Shown in pieces: positions 22,199 to 32,689 of a stretch of DNA of 64,000 nt. This DNA comes from Melitaea cinxia (Eukaryota; Arthropoda; Insecta; Lepidoptera; Nymphalidae): NCBI RefSeq assembly GCF_905220565.1, contig NC_059416.1, positions 11,966,001 to 12,030,000 of the forward strand. Direction: 5' to 3'. Numbering within the stretch: position 1 is the first letter of the stretch; each line of letters opens with the position of its first letter. The position numbers and the translations under genes were made by a program. The notes under the pieces are model-generated. The model was not told where the DNA came from. It saw only the letters and a program-made list of their open reading frames with translations, and did no database searches.

Positions 22199-22514
22199 TC
22201 GATGTATTTAGAAATATTTTCAATCCGTGTAAATAATTCAATTTAATTATTATAGTATTGGTCCTCGCAATCATTTTCTGCAGGTTAATAGCCTTCAATT
22301 TTTTTCATAGACAGGTTACCTGCCAGGAAATAAATTTATAACTAGCAATCACTTCAACTTATTATGACAATAAGTATATTTAATAAAAAAATATATTTAA
22401 AAAAGTGATTTTACATCCTCTTGGACGATATTTGCAGCACGCATTCTGTCAATTCTATGTTAAGCGTCAAAAAGGTTTATATTATCCACAGCGCTAAGGT
22501 TAGATTAGAAATAA

Positions 22515-23518
22515 TCTAATATATATAAAAGCGAAAGGTGACCCATCACGAAATCTCCGAAACTGTAACACCTACAAACTTGAAATTTGGCAGGTAGGTT
22601 CCTTATAGAGCGTAGACATCCACTAAGAACGAAATTTACGAAACTCGACCCTTAAGAGGGTAAAACGCTGGTTGGAAGTTTGTATGAAAGTCTTATGTTG
22701 TTGAAGTAAGAGACTTGAAATTTAAAATGTGTGCTCTATATATGATAAAAAGGTGTCCAAATAATGTATCTGTAGAAATCAACTCCCTTTTTGGGTTAAA
22801 ACGGGCGATGATAGGTTGACTTACTCATCACGAAATCTCCGAAACTATAACAGCTAGAAACTTGAAATTTGGCATGTAGGTTCCTTATATGGCGTAGACA
22901 TCCGCTAAGAATGTATTTTACGATACTCGATCCCTAAGGGGATAAAACGGGGGTTGGAAGTTTGTATGAAAGTCCTATGTTTTTGAAGTAAGAAACTTAA
23001 AATTTAAAATGTATGCTCTATATATTGTGAGAAGATGTCCAAATAATGCATCGTAATATATATAAAAGAGAAAGGTCACTGACTCACTCATCACGAGAAC
23101 TCAAAAACCACTGGATGGTCCATCCATCCAAGATGGACAAAGATGAAATTTAGCAGGGAGGTAGATTATAGTTAGTAGACGTCCGCTAAGAACAGATTTG
23201 GCGATATTCCACCGCTAAGGTGGTTTAATTGGGGTTGATAGTTTGTATGAAACATATACAGCAGCATATACACACATATACATAAGTTCGCCTGATAGGT
23301 TATTTATACTGCAGCCTGAACATTAAAACTAAAAATGTGGTGTATAGAGAGGTTTTATAAAAATAACTGTTAAATTATACTAAATTGTGCCTTTTAAAAA
23401 GTTCCTCAGTGTGATATGTATTTCAAGTGACTGAAATAAAAAAATAATTTGTGTTAAACATCTTGATAGTAATGAATATCTTCATAACCACGCGGACGTA
23501 ATCGTGTTCAACAGCTAG
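22515..23518 (+). mobile_element. Helitron-like element, family 5, with internal repeats
   Basis: It begins A|TCTAATATATATAAAAGCG and ends GTTCAACAGCTAG|T. Inside, a block starting CATCACGAAATCTCCGAAAC occurs at 22544 and 22825, with a third related start (CATCACGAGAACTC) at 23089. The interior has therefore been duplicated with a period near 265-281 bp. A shorter relative is at 35210-35563. No coding frame is visible. Confidence 0.5.
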
Positions 23519-23738
23519 TGTATTTATTATAAAACAAAGTCTCCAAAAGTGTATCTGATCTATTCCCTCAAAATCTACTGAAAGGATTTTCATGCGGTTT
23601 CACTAATGGAGAGAGGGCTTCAAGGGGAAGGTTTACGGAATGACTAAGCCAATTTTGATGAGAGTTTTACTGAAAGTTTGCCGGGAAAACTTTGTGACAC
23701 ACTGATTTCAAAGCGGGCGAAGCCGCGGGTACAGCTAG
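23519..23738 (+). mobile_element. Helitron-like element fragment
   Basis: It ends with a clear hairpin (GCGG-GCGAAG-CCGC) followed by GGGTACAG-CTAG. It lies between two other Helitron-like elements. Confidence 0.5.
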
Positions 23739-23956
23739 TCTAATATATAAAATTCTCGTATCGTGGTGTTTGTAGTTAAACTCCTCCGAAACGGCTTGAC
23801 CGATTCTCATTAAATTTTGTGTGCATATTGGGTGGTAGGTCTGAGAATCGAACAACATCTATTTTTCGTTATCCAAAGTTATAGGGGAGGGGGGGGGGGT
23901 TGGATTGAGGGGGTTAATAAAATATATGGCAAAACAACGTTTGCGGGGTCAGCTAG
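23739..23956 (+). mobile_element. Helitron-like element, family 3
   Basis: Starts TCTAATATATAAAATTCTCG immediately after the CTAG of the previous element. It ends TTTGCGGGGTCAGCTAG|T. The interior has CTCCTCCGAAACGGCTTGAC and a G-run at 23886-23900. Confidence 0.6.
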
Positions 23957-24117
23957 TATTATATATAATTCTTAAATTCTCTAATTTTTCCGTACAATTT
24001 TTTCTCTCATAAGTACATGCCTCCTGATAATAACAAACACAACGAAAAAATTTCGCGAAATTGGTCCAGCCGTTAACGCGTGATGGCGTGACCAAGGGAA
24101 ATAGGGATTCATTTATA

Positions 24118-24182
<65 letters not shown>
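23957..24182 (+). repeat. Helitron-like relic with (AT)n microsatellite
   Basis: TTTTCTCTCATAAGTACATG and GGTCCAGCCGTTAACGCGTG resemble the cores of the same superfamily. About 70 bp of nearly pure AT repeat follows, from 24112. Confidence 0.5.
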
Positions 24183-24183
<1 letters not shown>

Positions 24184-26157
24184 TAAGATGTAAGGATTAA
24201 TTAAAGAAAGAAAGACAATTCGTAATTGGCAAAGAAAGAAAATTCCTCATTAGCAACATCTCAATAATTACAAGTCTAACACACTAGAAAATAGAAAAAC
24301 TACGTTTTAGTAATAAAATTTACGACAAAAAATGGTAACAAAAGCATCAGTTCCCAAGCAATTCAAGACATTTTTATTAGCACTTCAAAATAACTAAGCC
24401 TCAAAAAAGTATTCTAGGAATAAAATTGGCACGATTTCCATGAATATAGCCTTTTGGGGATAAAAAACAATCAATGAAACGAGAAGTAAAAGGATCAAAG
24501 AGAATCGGCAATCTGTATGACACTGGCGCGATGCCAGCGCTGGCAGTTTGAAATGAGTCCCTGGCTTTAGCGGAAATCGTTATAGAGAACTGTTTGTATC
24601 GTGAATGATTTGCCCTGAATTCTCTAATAAAACTATTTTCGATGAGTGGAGTGTTACATAAAGGATTTGTTAAGTGTAATATTTATAAAGTTAACTAACT
24701 TTATCTTCAATTTCAGTTTTTCTGATGGTGACCATCAAGCAATCTGATCACTACTCCACTTACGTGGTCTTTGAATAGTTTTTTTTTTTTTTTTTGTTAT
24801 TAAATATTGTTTTCTGCATTATTATAATTACCAAAGAAGTTAAAATATAACCATTGATCCACAAACATATTTTTTTTGTAATTACTACAACCAATCGTAA
24901 TTGTAATCGTAAAAGTATAAACAGTATTTTCTATTCTTCAAAATAAAACAAAACAATTAAACATCAAAAACAACATTAAAATAATTAGGTACACACAGAC
25001 GAAGTATGTTTGTCATTTAATCCCAGTTAACTTCACAATTGAATAGAATATGTTTACCAATAGACATCCCCAACAAAGGAACTAATTAAGTTTAAAGCCC
25101 GAATACATATCACAGATATGACGAGAGATGCTAAGATCGGAGGCCGTAGTGTCAACCGCAAAGCAATAAGTGGTACTCTTGACGACGCGGTGTTGTTATT
25201 AAATTTTGGGTACCTATGTAACATACAATTTGAATTACATAGATTTATTTAGTATTTGAATAATTTACTCATATATACAAATGTTTGAACACAGGTGAAA
25301 TGGTTTGTATTTACAAAATAATCATCACATATATTAATACGCTAAGGTTAAGATGTTTGCCTCCATATTTAGAAAAAAAAACCTCACAATTACTCCACAT
25401 AAATCACATATTTTACAGATAATTGCTTGCTCTACCGGCATCAACAACTAAAAAATGTATGATTGCTTTTGTAAATTAATTAATTATTAAAATAATGTAG
25501 ATGACGGCTTTAATTTTGAAACAACGTCAACATGATTGACGATCGGTATTTTTTTTACTTATTTAGTGCGCATTATTCGCACGGGTGTTGCTATTCTATA
25601 TAAATAAAAGTTAATTGTTAAGTGTATTTGTACGCAGAAAACTGTAAGATGGCTAGATTAACTCGGTACATTTTTTTAAAAATTATTTCTAATGTTAATG
25701 AATATTCTAATGAAATTCTTATGAAATGAATAATAAAAAAATCTGCAGAAAACATAAAGACGGTATGTTCATTTAGATTACATAAAACACATACATATTT
25801 CATAGTTCGCAGGACTGTCTAGTCTTACGAGTTAGCTAGTAACACTCGTGAATAATTTTAAAGTTATAAAGTTTAACTTCAGTTCCTTTTCTTCGGGTTC
25901 AAGTATATAGGTGCACATTCTATTTATTTACTTAAAGAAAAATATATGTGATCTGATAAACAGTGCAACAATAAACAATAAGGTTCAAAATCTGAAATCA
26001 GAGCTAAGTCAGATTACAATGTTTGTTATACGTGTCACATGATCTACTTACTCTAAAAAATAAAATAATACACAAGTAAATTTGAAAGTCTAAATTAAGA
26101 TTATTAATATTTCTTTAATCAGATAATTAAATTCCAATATTGAATATTTTATACATA
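24183..26157. other. AT-rich desert
   Basis: No gene recognised over nearly 2 kb. A GC-richer word pair, TGGCGCGATGCCAGCGCTGG, near 24522 forms a small inverted repeat but has no second copy. Confidence 0.3.
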
Positions 26158-26292
26158 CACTGACTGTGCCTTGCGGTTCGAGGAAAAAAAATAGTCATAG
26201 ACTTCCTCGATGAATGGGCTATCCAACATCAAGAATTTTTCAGTTTGAACCAGAACTTCCTGAGATATTCCTTTATAATATTATTATAGACA
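26158..26292 (-). repeat. Helitron-like element fragment, family 4
   Basis: CTTGCGGTTCGAGG, GACTTCCTCGATGAATGGGC, TATCCAACATCAAG and TTTATAATATTATTATAGA match 18222-18404. The terminal CTAG has decayed. Confidence 0.45.
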
Positions 26293-26833
26293 AAGATGCA
26301 ACAATATTGTAAATGTTAGTAAATAAAATATGTTCCAAAATAACTTCTATTTCCAGTAGACTCTAAAAATATGCATGAGTACTTAAAATTTTAATAACGC
26401 GAAGAATTTAAAAATATATACACGATACACGCTTACCTCGTTATCGAAATAAATTGCTGATTCTAGAGAAATATGTTTTAGAGTTACGATTTTATATGAC
26501 CTGAAAAGTGTAGCCGTACCCTTGGCATAATTACAAACAACTGTTACCTGACATAGATGCGCCTAACCTGACGTGAAATAAATCTACAAATTAATTTACC
26601 TTTACCATATTTTCGTACCTTTTAAGATACAGGCAATTACGAAAAGGTAAGCACTTCGCATGTCCTCTAAAAATTCAATTTACCAAATTTCCTACATCGC
26701 AAATTATATTTGGTCCTTCTAATGCACAACTTGTGATTTAATTTTGATAAATGATTTAGAAATATGTATGTCGTCGTTCGCTCGAAGCGTCCAATTAGCA
26801 TATCGTCTCCGATATTAAACCTTAAATGCATCT

Positions 26834-26851
26834 TGTATCGATATTGATACA
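26834..26851. promoter_or_regulatory. 18-bp palindrome in left subterminal region
   Basis: TGTATCGATATTGATACA: arms TGTATC and GATACA around a 6-bp core, three bases inside the left inverted repeat. A candidate transposase-binding site by position; not proven. Confidence 0.55.
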
Positions 26852-27092
26852 TCGCATTCTAATCGTTTTTACCGGTTTTTTATTTGAAGTACAGCATAGG
26901 CTGAACAGCTGTTTACACGTTTCTTTGCCTTATTGCCCACAAAAAAAAGGCATGTGTCAATGTCATTTCTGAAGGCTGATTTTCTTGTCTGTGCTAAGGA
27001 CATCAACGAGGTGCGCATAATCATAAAACTGAGTTTTTCATTTAGCAACGAAAACGAAAATAACTCGAATTTTTACCAATAAAAATCACAAC

Positions 27093-29189
27093 ATGGACGG
27101 TAAGTCCTTCATTTACTTGATAACATTTAAAATTGCATAATTTTTATGTGTTTACGTAAGCAAATATCGCATTTTATGTTTGTATCGAAAACGATACAGC
27201 ATGCATTTGTTTCCCGCCTAAACCCAATTCAATTGTTTGTTCATAACGGTTTTGCTTATGATTTTGCTTGCTTTTAGATACACTAAACTATACGTTTACG
27301 TTGTTAAGATATAGCTGAATGCATATTTTTGCTTTTCAGAGAAACAAATAGAGGATATGCTTAGGAGGTTGGAGAATGGTGACATTTCGGAAGATGATTT
27401 AGAGTCAGATGGAGAAGATATTCCTTATTACCCATCTCTAGGATCCTTAGAATTAGAGGACGATGAAGACGTTCTTACGGGACAGGACAATTCAGAAGAT
27501 TTTCTGGACCCTCCATTGATTCAGGATGAGCAGCTTGTGCAAGGTGCACAGTCGTTGGAGCGAGTGGTAGCACAACCGACTGAATCTCTCATGAATATGA
27601 GGAATTTACTTTGGAGAAAACAGTCTTTTCTATTTGATGAGAATAACATCAAATTTGGTGGGTCTGAAGAGTTATCTTCATCTATAATGGAACTGCAAAG
27701 TCCGTATCAGTTTTTTACCTACTTTTTCACGAATCCGTTTATGGAAAACATTGTTACTGAATCAGCACGCTATGCTATCCAGAAACAACCTGATAGACCT
27801 GAAATATTCACAGTGGGTGAACTTCGCAAATATTTTGGTATTTTAATATTTATGTCTGTTTACCATTATCCGAGCACAAGGTCATATTGGTCTAATAAAT
27901 TTGGCTTCAGTCCCATCAAAGAGGCAATGCCAGTAAATAAATTTGAGAAAATGCGAAAGTTACTGCACTTCAATAATAATGATGATCATCTGCCAGTAGA
28001 CCACGCGCAGCATGACAGGCTTCATAAGTTACGTCCAATAATCACCCATTTAAATGAAAAGTTCTCTAGCGTGACCATCGAGCAGCGATTATCCATAGAT
28101 GAACAGATGTGCGCCACCAAAGTTGGACATTTTCTCAAACAATATCTCCCCAAAAAACCCCACAAATGGGGTTTTAAATTGTTTGTTTTATGCAATTTGG
28201 GCGGTTTTGCTTATAGATTCATAATCTACTCTGGGAAAGAAGCTAATGAAGGATCCTCAAACAATCAAAACCTGGGAGTTGTGGGACAAACAGTTATGAA
28301 TTTGCTGAGTGTGGTACCCAGGCAAAGAAATCATATTGTCTATTTTGACAATTACTACACATCGTTGCCATTGATGTATATACTTGCTAAGCAAGGTATA
28401 CATTCTCTAGGCACTATTCAAAGAAATCGACTGGGAAAAACTTGCAAGTTGCCAACTAAGCAGGATGTTATGAAGAGTTCAATTCCAAGAGGGTCTTATG
28501 AAGAGTATGTTACAAATTTTGAAGGCATTGACATGACAACAGTAAGTTGGAAGGACAATAAGCAAGTTGTGTTAGCGTCGACATACGTTGGAGCACATCC
28601 TGTAGGGAATATCGAACGATTCGATAAAAAAGAAAAAAAGAGGATTCTTATCACGTGCCCAAAGCTAATCAGGGAATATAACATGCACATGGGTGGTGTA
28701 GACCTCATGGATTCCTATTTAGGAAGAAATAGGATTCGAATGAAGAGCAGAAAGTGGTATATGAGAATCTTCTATCACCTGCTTGATTTGACTGTAATAA
28801 ATTCGTGGGTGTTATATAAAAAAGTGGAAGAAAAAAAAGGAAACCACAAAAAAATCATGACCCTTGCAGACTTTCGATCAGAGTTGGCTGAAACTCTTTG
28901 CAAATATAGTCCCGCTAACAACAGAGGGCGCCCAAGCACCAGTGCAATTAGGGAAGATCAACCCCCACTTAAAATGCGAAAAGGGAAACCTTGTCAAGTT
29001 TTGCCACCCCTTGAAGTTAGACTCGACCAAATGGATCATAACATCATGAGAACAGAAACACGTGGTCGATGTATGATGCCATCATGTAATTTATTAAGTA
29101 TAATTAAATGTTCTAAGTGCAATGTTCACTTATGTAGTAAGAAATCGAAAGATTGTTTCACCCATTTTCACAATTCTTCAACTTTGTAA
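27093..29189 (+). CDS. piggyBac-family DDE transposase, two exons
   Basis: Cuts and pastes the surrounding element at TTAA sites in the nucleus. The gene is best read as two exons. Exon 1 (27093-27099) is ATGGACG, followed by a GTAAGT donor. A 240-bp intron ends TTTTGCTTTTCAG at 27339, and exon 2 runs 27340-29189. The join keeps frame and gives an N-terminus MDEKQIEDMLRRLENGD and 618 residues in all, typical for piggyBac. Unspliced, the frame from that ATG hits TAA within 16 codons. A start at 27357 would lose only eight residues. Residues 10-60 are acidic. The DDE_Tnp_1_7 core spans about 115-490 with catalytic candidates D256 (SIDEQ), D339 (YFDNYYTS) and D457/D460 (GGVDLMD). A C-terminal zinc-binding domain has C580, C585, C593, C596, C601, C608, H611 and H613. 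No stop or frameshift is present. A domesticated host gene is the alternative, but intact ends argue for a mobile element. Confidence 0.9.
27100..27339 (+). other. Intron of the transposase gene, carrying a palindrome
   Basis: Donor GTAAGT, a pyrimidine-rich acceptor tract and AG are all present. The intron is AT-rich and contains the second 18-bp palindrome (27181-27198) and an inverted GCATGCATTTG word resembling the inverted terminal repeat core. Confidence 0.7.
27181..27198. promoter_or_regulatory. 18-bp palindrome inside the intron
   Basis: TGTATCGAAAACGATACA, the most symmetrical of the three copies; its arms extend to 7 bp (TGTATCG/CGATACA). Confidence 0.55.
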
Positions 29190-29221
29190 AATCATGATTA
29201 ATTTGTAAAGCTAACGCATAC

Positions 29222-29239
29222 TGTATCAAAAACGATACA
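29222..29239. promoter_or_regulatory. 18-bp palindrome after the stop codon
   Basis: TGTATCAAAAACGATACA lies 33 bp past the stop and about 120 bp inside the right inverted repeat. Confidence 0.55.
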
Positions 29240-29257
29240 AAAATATTTTTATAAAAA

Positions 29258-29263
29258 AATAAA
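29258..29263 (+). terminator. Polyadenylation signal AATAAA
   Basis: AATAAA about 70 bp after the stop codon and still inside the element, followed by a T-rich tract. It is a plausible 3' end for the transposase mRNA. Confidence 0.5.
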
Positions 29264-29475
29264 TGTTCCCACTAATATAGATTTTTTATTTTATTTTTTT
29301 CAGTAAATGTTACGCCTTTATGAGACAAAATAATTTTTTTTGGGTAAAAATCTTTTATCATGCATTTAAGGGTTAAATCATTGATAAAATTATCGTGATA
29401 TCATCGACGTTTCAATTAAAGTACATGTTAATCTAACAAGATTTTCCATTTTGTGTAATGCACTTATATGTTGAT

Positions 29476-29483
29476 CTACGTGC

Positions 29484-29519
<36 letters not shown>

Positions 29520-29527
29520 GCACGTAG
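29476..29527. repeat. 52-bp perfect palindrome with (AT)n core
   Basis: CTACGTGCATGTATATA on the left is mirrored exactly by TATATACATGCACGTAG on the right, with only AT dinucleotides between. It lies 100 bp outside the piggyBac element. Confidence 0.85.
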
Positions 29528-29660
29528 CATATACTGATAATTTTTTGTTTCAATCAACCCTCTCACGACTGCAGGCGAGCGGAACTATGAAAAAATGGAA
29601 ATTTTGTATAGAAAAAATATTTGTAATATTTAATTGTGTTTGCTCGCAAACGAAAAAAAA

Positions 29661-30092
29661 ACCGACTTCAATTACATCGACAAGTAATACAACGTAGATC
29701 GACGAAAAAATAGTCAAGTAACTACGCGTTATCAAAGATTACTCAAAAAGTAGTTATCAGATCTCGATGAAATTTATATGTGATCATATGATAAACATCA
29801 GCTTTCGAATAAATTAAAAATTATCAAAATCGATACATCCAATAAAAAGTTATGTGGTATAATACAGCGTAGGTCGACGAAAAAAGCGTCAAATAAAAAC
29901 GCATTATTAGATAATACTCGAAAACTAGTTGTTAGATCTCAAATAAATTTAAATGGGACCAATTGACAAACACCACCTTTCGATTTAAAAAAAAATTGTC
30001 GAAATCGGTCCACCCGGTCAAAAGTTCTGATGTAACATACATTAAAAAAAATACAGTCGAATTAAGAACCTCCTCCTTTTTTGGAAGTCGGT
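29661..30092 (-). mobile_element. D-family element with ACCGACTTC inverted ends
   Basis: It begins ACCGACTTCAATTACATCG and ends CTTTTTTGGAAGTCGGT, so the outer 9 bp form an inverted repeat. Its interior is the reverse complement of 36658-37234, including GTAGGTCGACGAAAAAAGCG. A GCGAGCAAAC-type word lies just outside on the left side here and on the right side there. No coding capacity; it behaves like a small non-autonomous element. Confidence 0.55.
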
Positions 30093-30111
30093 TAAAAAGC
30101 AAGAATCATTG

Positions 30112-30175
30112 CAATCCTTCTCCTACATGCGGAAAGAGGCCTATGCCCAGTAGTGGGATATTACAAGCTGAAGCT
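30112..30175 (+). repeat. RTE-like tail fragment
   Basis: CAATCCTTCTCCTACATGCG, GAAAGAGGCCTATGCCCAGT and GGATATTACAAGCTGAAGC. It is 5' truncated. Confidence 0.6.
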
Positions 30176-30447
30176 ATAAGAATTACTGCAAACAAATGTG
30201 TGATAAAAGTAGAAATATTTATATCTACAAACAGACTACAATCTACATAGATATATTAAAAACAAAACCTCATGACACTTTTATGATTCTCTTAAAGAGA
30301 GCATCTCCTCACATGGAAGCCAAAATTAACGAAGATATGTCACAACTGACACGATTCGAGTTATGTGATGTACCACGCACATTGTGAGAATGTTATGTTT
30401 ATTTATTTATTCATCTAGGTGTTAAAAAGTTACAATTAATTTATTTA

Positions 30448-30776
30448 GTGCTGTGTGGCTACGGCACTAAAGAATTTAGCCACCCCCTCTCTTCCCGTGG
30501 GTGTCTTAAGAGGCGACTAAGGGATAACAAGGTTCCAAAACCACCTTGGAACTTAAGAAGCCGACCGATGGCGGGATAACCATCCAACTGCTGGCTTTGA
30601 AATACACAGGCCGAAGACGGGCAGCAGCGTCTTCGGTGCGACAAAGCCAGTACTGCGGTCACCAACCCGCCTGCCCAGCGTGGAAACTATGGGCAAAACA
30701 CATGAGTTCACGTTATTTTTGGCGTAAACTTGTGGAGGCCTATGTCCAGCAGTGGACTGTATAGGCTGTAATGATG
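30448..30776 (+). mobile_element. SINE-A, full length with 10-bp target duplication
   Basis: AATTTATTTA flanks the element at 30438-30447 and 30777-30786. The 329-bp insert starts GTGCTGTGTGGCTACGGCAC. It contains CTAAGGGATAACAAGG and CCAACCCGCCTGCCCAGCG and ends with the RTE-like tail GGAGGCCTATGTCCAGCAG and AGGCTGTAATGATG. This copy defines the full-length family in the window. Confidence 0.85.
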
Positions 30777-30786
30777 AATTTATTTA

Positions 30787-31734
30787 TATTACGTATTAAA
30801 TATACAAATCATTGGCCTTAGTCCGTTTATTGCAGACGATTTAGATAGTGTCAGACAGACACTGTGTCGGCTAGGACACTCTTCAGGAAAACGCAGAGTT
30901 GCCTAATACACAAAGTAATTTACACTTTGTCATAGCATACGAGTATATGTAACACGTTACTCTATTACAGACGGCTGTTGTGTCATGTCGTTACCATATC
31001 GTTCATATAAAAAAAACGTGAAAAATTCAAGCAGAACATCCTAACAATATGCAGCAACACTAAATCTTGCTGAGCCTTGAAAATTGGGACGAAGACGCAG
31101 ATTTACGAGGCACACTACTGTGCCTCAGATTATTCATATTCTCTCTAGGGAATGGCGGTTTTAGCGTCATATATTTTGAGGTGTTTCATATTTTTGTCAG
31201 AAAGTTTGCGTTTTTTTTATTTTTTATTCATAACCATTTAGATTATTACGGCAAAACGAGGAGAAATAAGGTAAAATATTTTTTTGCTTTTATAATTTCC
31301 TACTACTACTTTGACCTTTTTTTTACTGTCGCCGGTCACAAAAAAGGACTTACAAGTCTGTTAAGTGTATTAATAATTGTATTTTTTCATACGCAAAAAA
31401 AATTACGTGAGCAAATAATAAAAATAATATTTAACAAAAAAAAAACCGACTTCAAAAAGGAAACTAAAAAGTGAAAAATAAATTTACTTAGTACAAAGTA
31501 ATTCGTATTTTGATTTAATTAATCAGAAATGATTAAATAAATATTTTATAATTTTGAAGTCGGTGCCAAGTAAAACAATAACTACTCTAGTATCTACTCA
31601 TAAGTTGTATTCAGTTTTCTTTCATAATTTGTTTCATTGACTATTAGGTTGAATACAGTTATTATTCTGTTATTGTTTTGACATATCTAATAATATTTTT
31701 TGTACTTGTTTGTTGTGTGTGTTTTGTTTGTATT
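30787..31734. other. AT-rich stretch without recognised gene
   Basis: A 135-codon frame at 31067-31474 is largely low complexity (F, I and K rich) and ends at a D-repeat scrap, AAACCGACTTCAAAAAGG. Probably not a gene. Confidence 0.35.
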
Positions 31735-31870
31735 TGTTATTGTAGCCAGGTTGTTGCCTACAACACCAGAAGCATCGCAAGCGCGTTGCTGACCCCTTGT
31801 TATCTTCTATAGGGTTAGTTAACTTTCCCCAAATGGGCTGCTCCAGATTTAGACCAGAATATTTACATCC
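31735..31870 (-). repeat. B-family repeat, inverted fragment
   Basis: CAACACCAGAAGCATCGCAA, GCGCGTTGCTGACCC and GGGCTGCTCCAGATTTAGAC. Confidence 0.55.
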
Positions 31871-32192
31871 TATTCTGCTTACCTCAAAAAGAAGAATTCT
31901 TTTGAATAAAGACATATTTTGTTTTGTTCTATTTTTACACAATAGCAATCATATGTTAGTAAATGGTCTTACAAAATCACAACTATCAAGCTTTCCATGA
32001 CGACAGCGTTATTTATTGCAAGTCAGATGCATTTTATCGTAAACATTCGATGTTTTTCAATATTCTTTTCCCGTTATTCGAAACTTGGCAGCGTCACGCG
32101 TACATTTTATTATTCGATAACAACTAACTCTAACTGGCTTGTCAAATGTTTTGGCAAGTGTTTCCATCTTGTAAATTCTGTTTAAGCATTAA

Positions 32193-32540
32193 TGGATTTG
32201 ACGACGCCGCGTTGGCGCAACGGTCACAGCCATGGATTGTACCTGTTGCGCTGGCGGTTGCGGGTTCGATCCCCGCACACGACAAACATTTGTATTGGCC
32301 ATACAGATGTTTGCCGTAGTCTGGGTGTTTGGGTAGTCCTTGCGGGTCTCCCCACCATGCCTCGGAGAGCACGTTAAGCCGTCGGTCCCGGTTGTTATCA
32401 TGTACACCTGATAGCGATCGTTACTCATAGTAGGGAATATATCTGCCAACCCACAATGGAGCAGCGTGGTGGATTAAGCTCTGATCCTACTCCTACATGG
32501 GGAAAGAGGCCTATTTCCAGCAGTGGGATATTACAGGCTG
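32193..32540 (+). mobile_element. SINE-D, full length
   Basis: A tRNA-like head has a GCGTTGGCGCAACGG A-box region and a GCGGGTTCGATCCCCGC T-arm/B box. It is followed by CCGTCGGTCCCGGTTG, GATCGTTACTCATAGTAGGG, GGATTAAGCTCTGATCC and the RTE-like tail GAGGCCTATTTCCAGCAG and ATTACAGGCTG. AAGCATTAA occurs at 32184-32192 and 32541-32549 and may be the target duplication, though its first bases overlap the usual tail. It is presumed to be transcribed by pol III and mobilised by an RTE LINE. Confidence 0.75.
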
Positions 32541-32689
32541 AAGCATTAAAAAAACGAATTTTGTCTGTCACTTTTGGTAAACGTAAAACCGGAATTTAGT
32601 TTTGGAAAATTTAAGAAAGTTTCTTAAGCACTGTTTTTTTTTAGCTTTAAAAGGGATCACTGAAAAAATATTTTCTATCGTAATTTATA

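Larger units (their letters stand above)
26815..29376 (+). mobile_element. piggyBac-superfamily transposon, apparently complete
   Basis: Target duplications TTAA lie at 26815-26818 and 29373-29376. Just inside them are inverted repeats ACCTTAAATGCAT (26819-26831) and ATGCATTTAAGGG (29360-29372), identical in 12 of 13 positions. The element between the TTAAs is 2554 bp and holds one intact transposase gene, which fits a full-length autonomous element. TTAA specificity and a terminal CCC/GGG are hallmarks of piggyBac. The left end has ACC instead of CCC, a change that could affect excision. Three copies of an 18-bp palindrome lie inside. The element appears young because its reading frame and ends are intact. 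Confidence 0.9.

Noticed and set aside
31067..31474. 135-codon plus-strand open frame
   Set aside because: Rich in F, I and K from T- and A-runs and ends in a D-repeat scrap; looks like a product of base composition.
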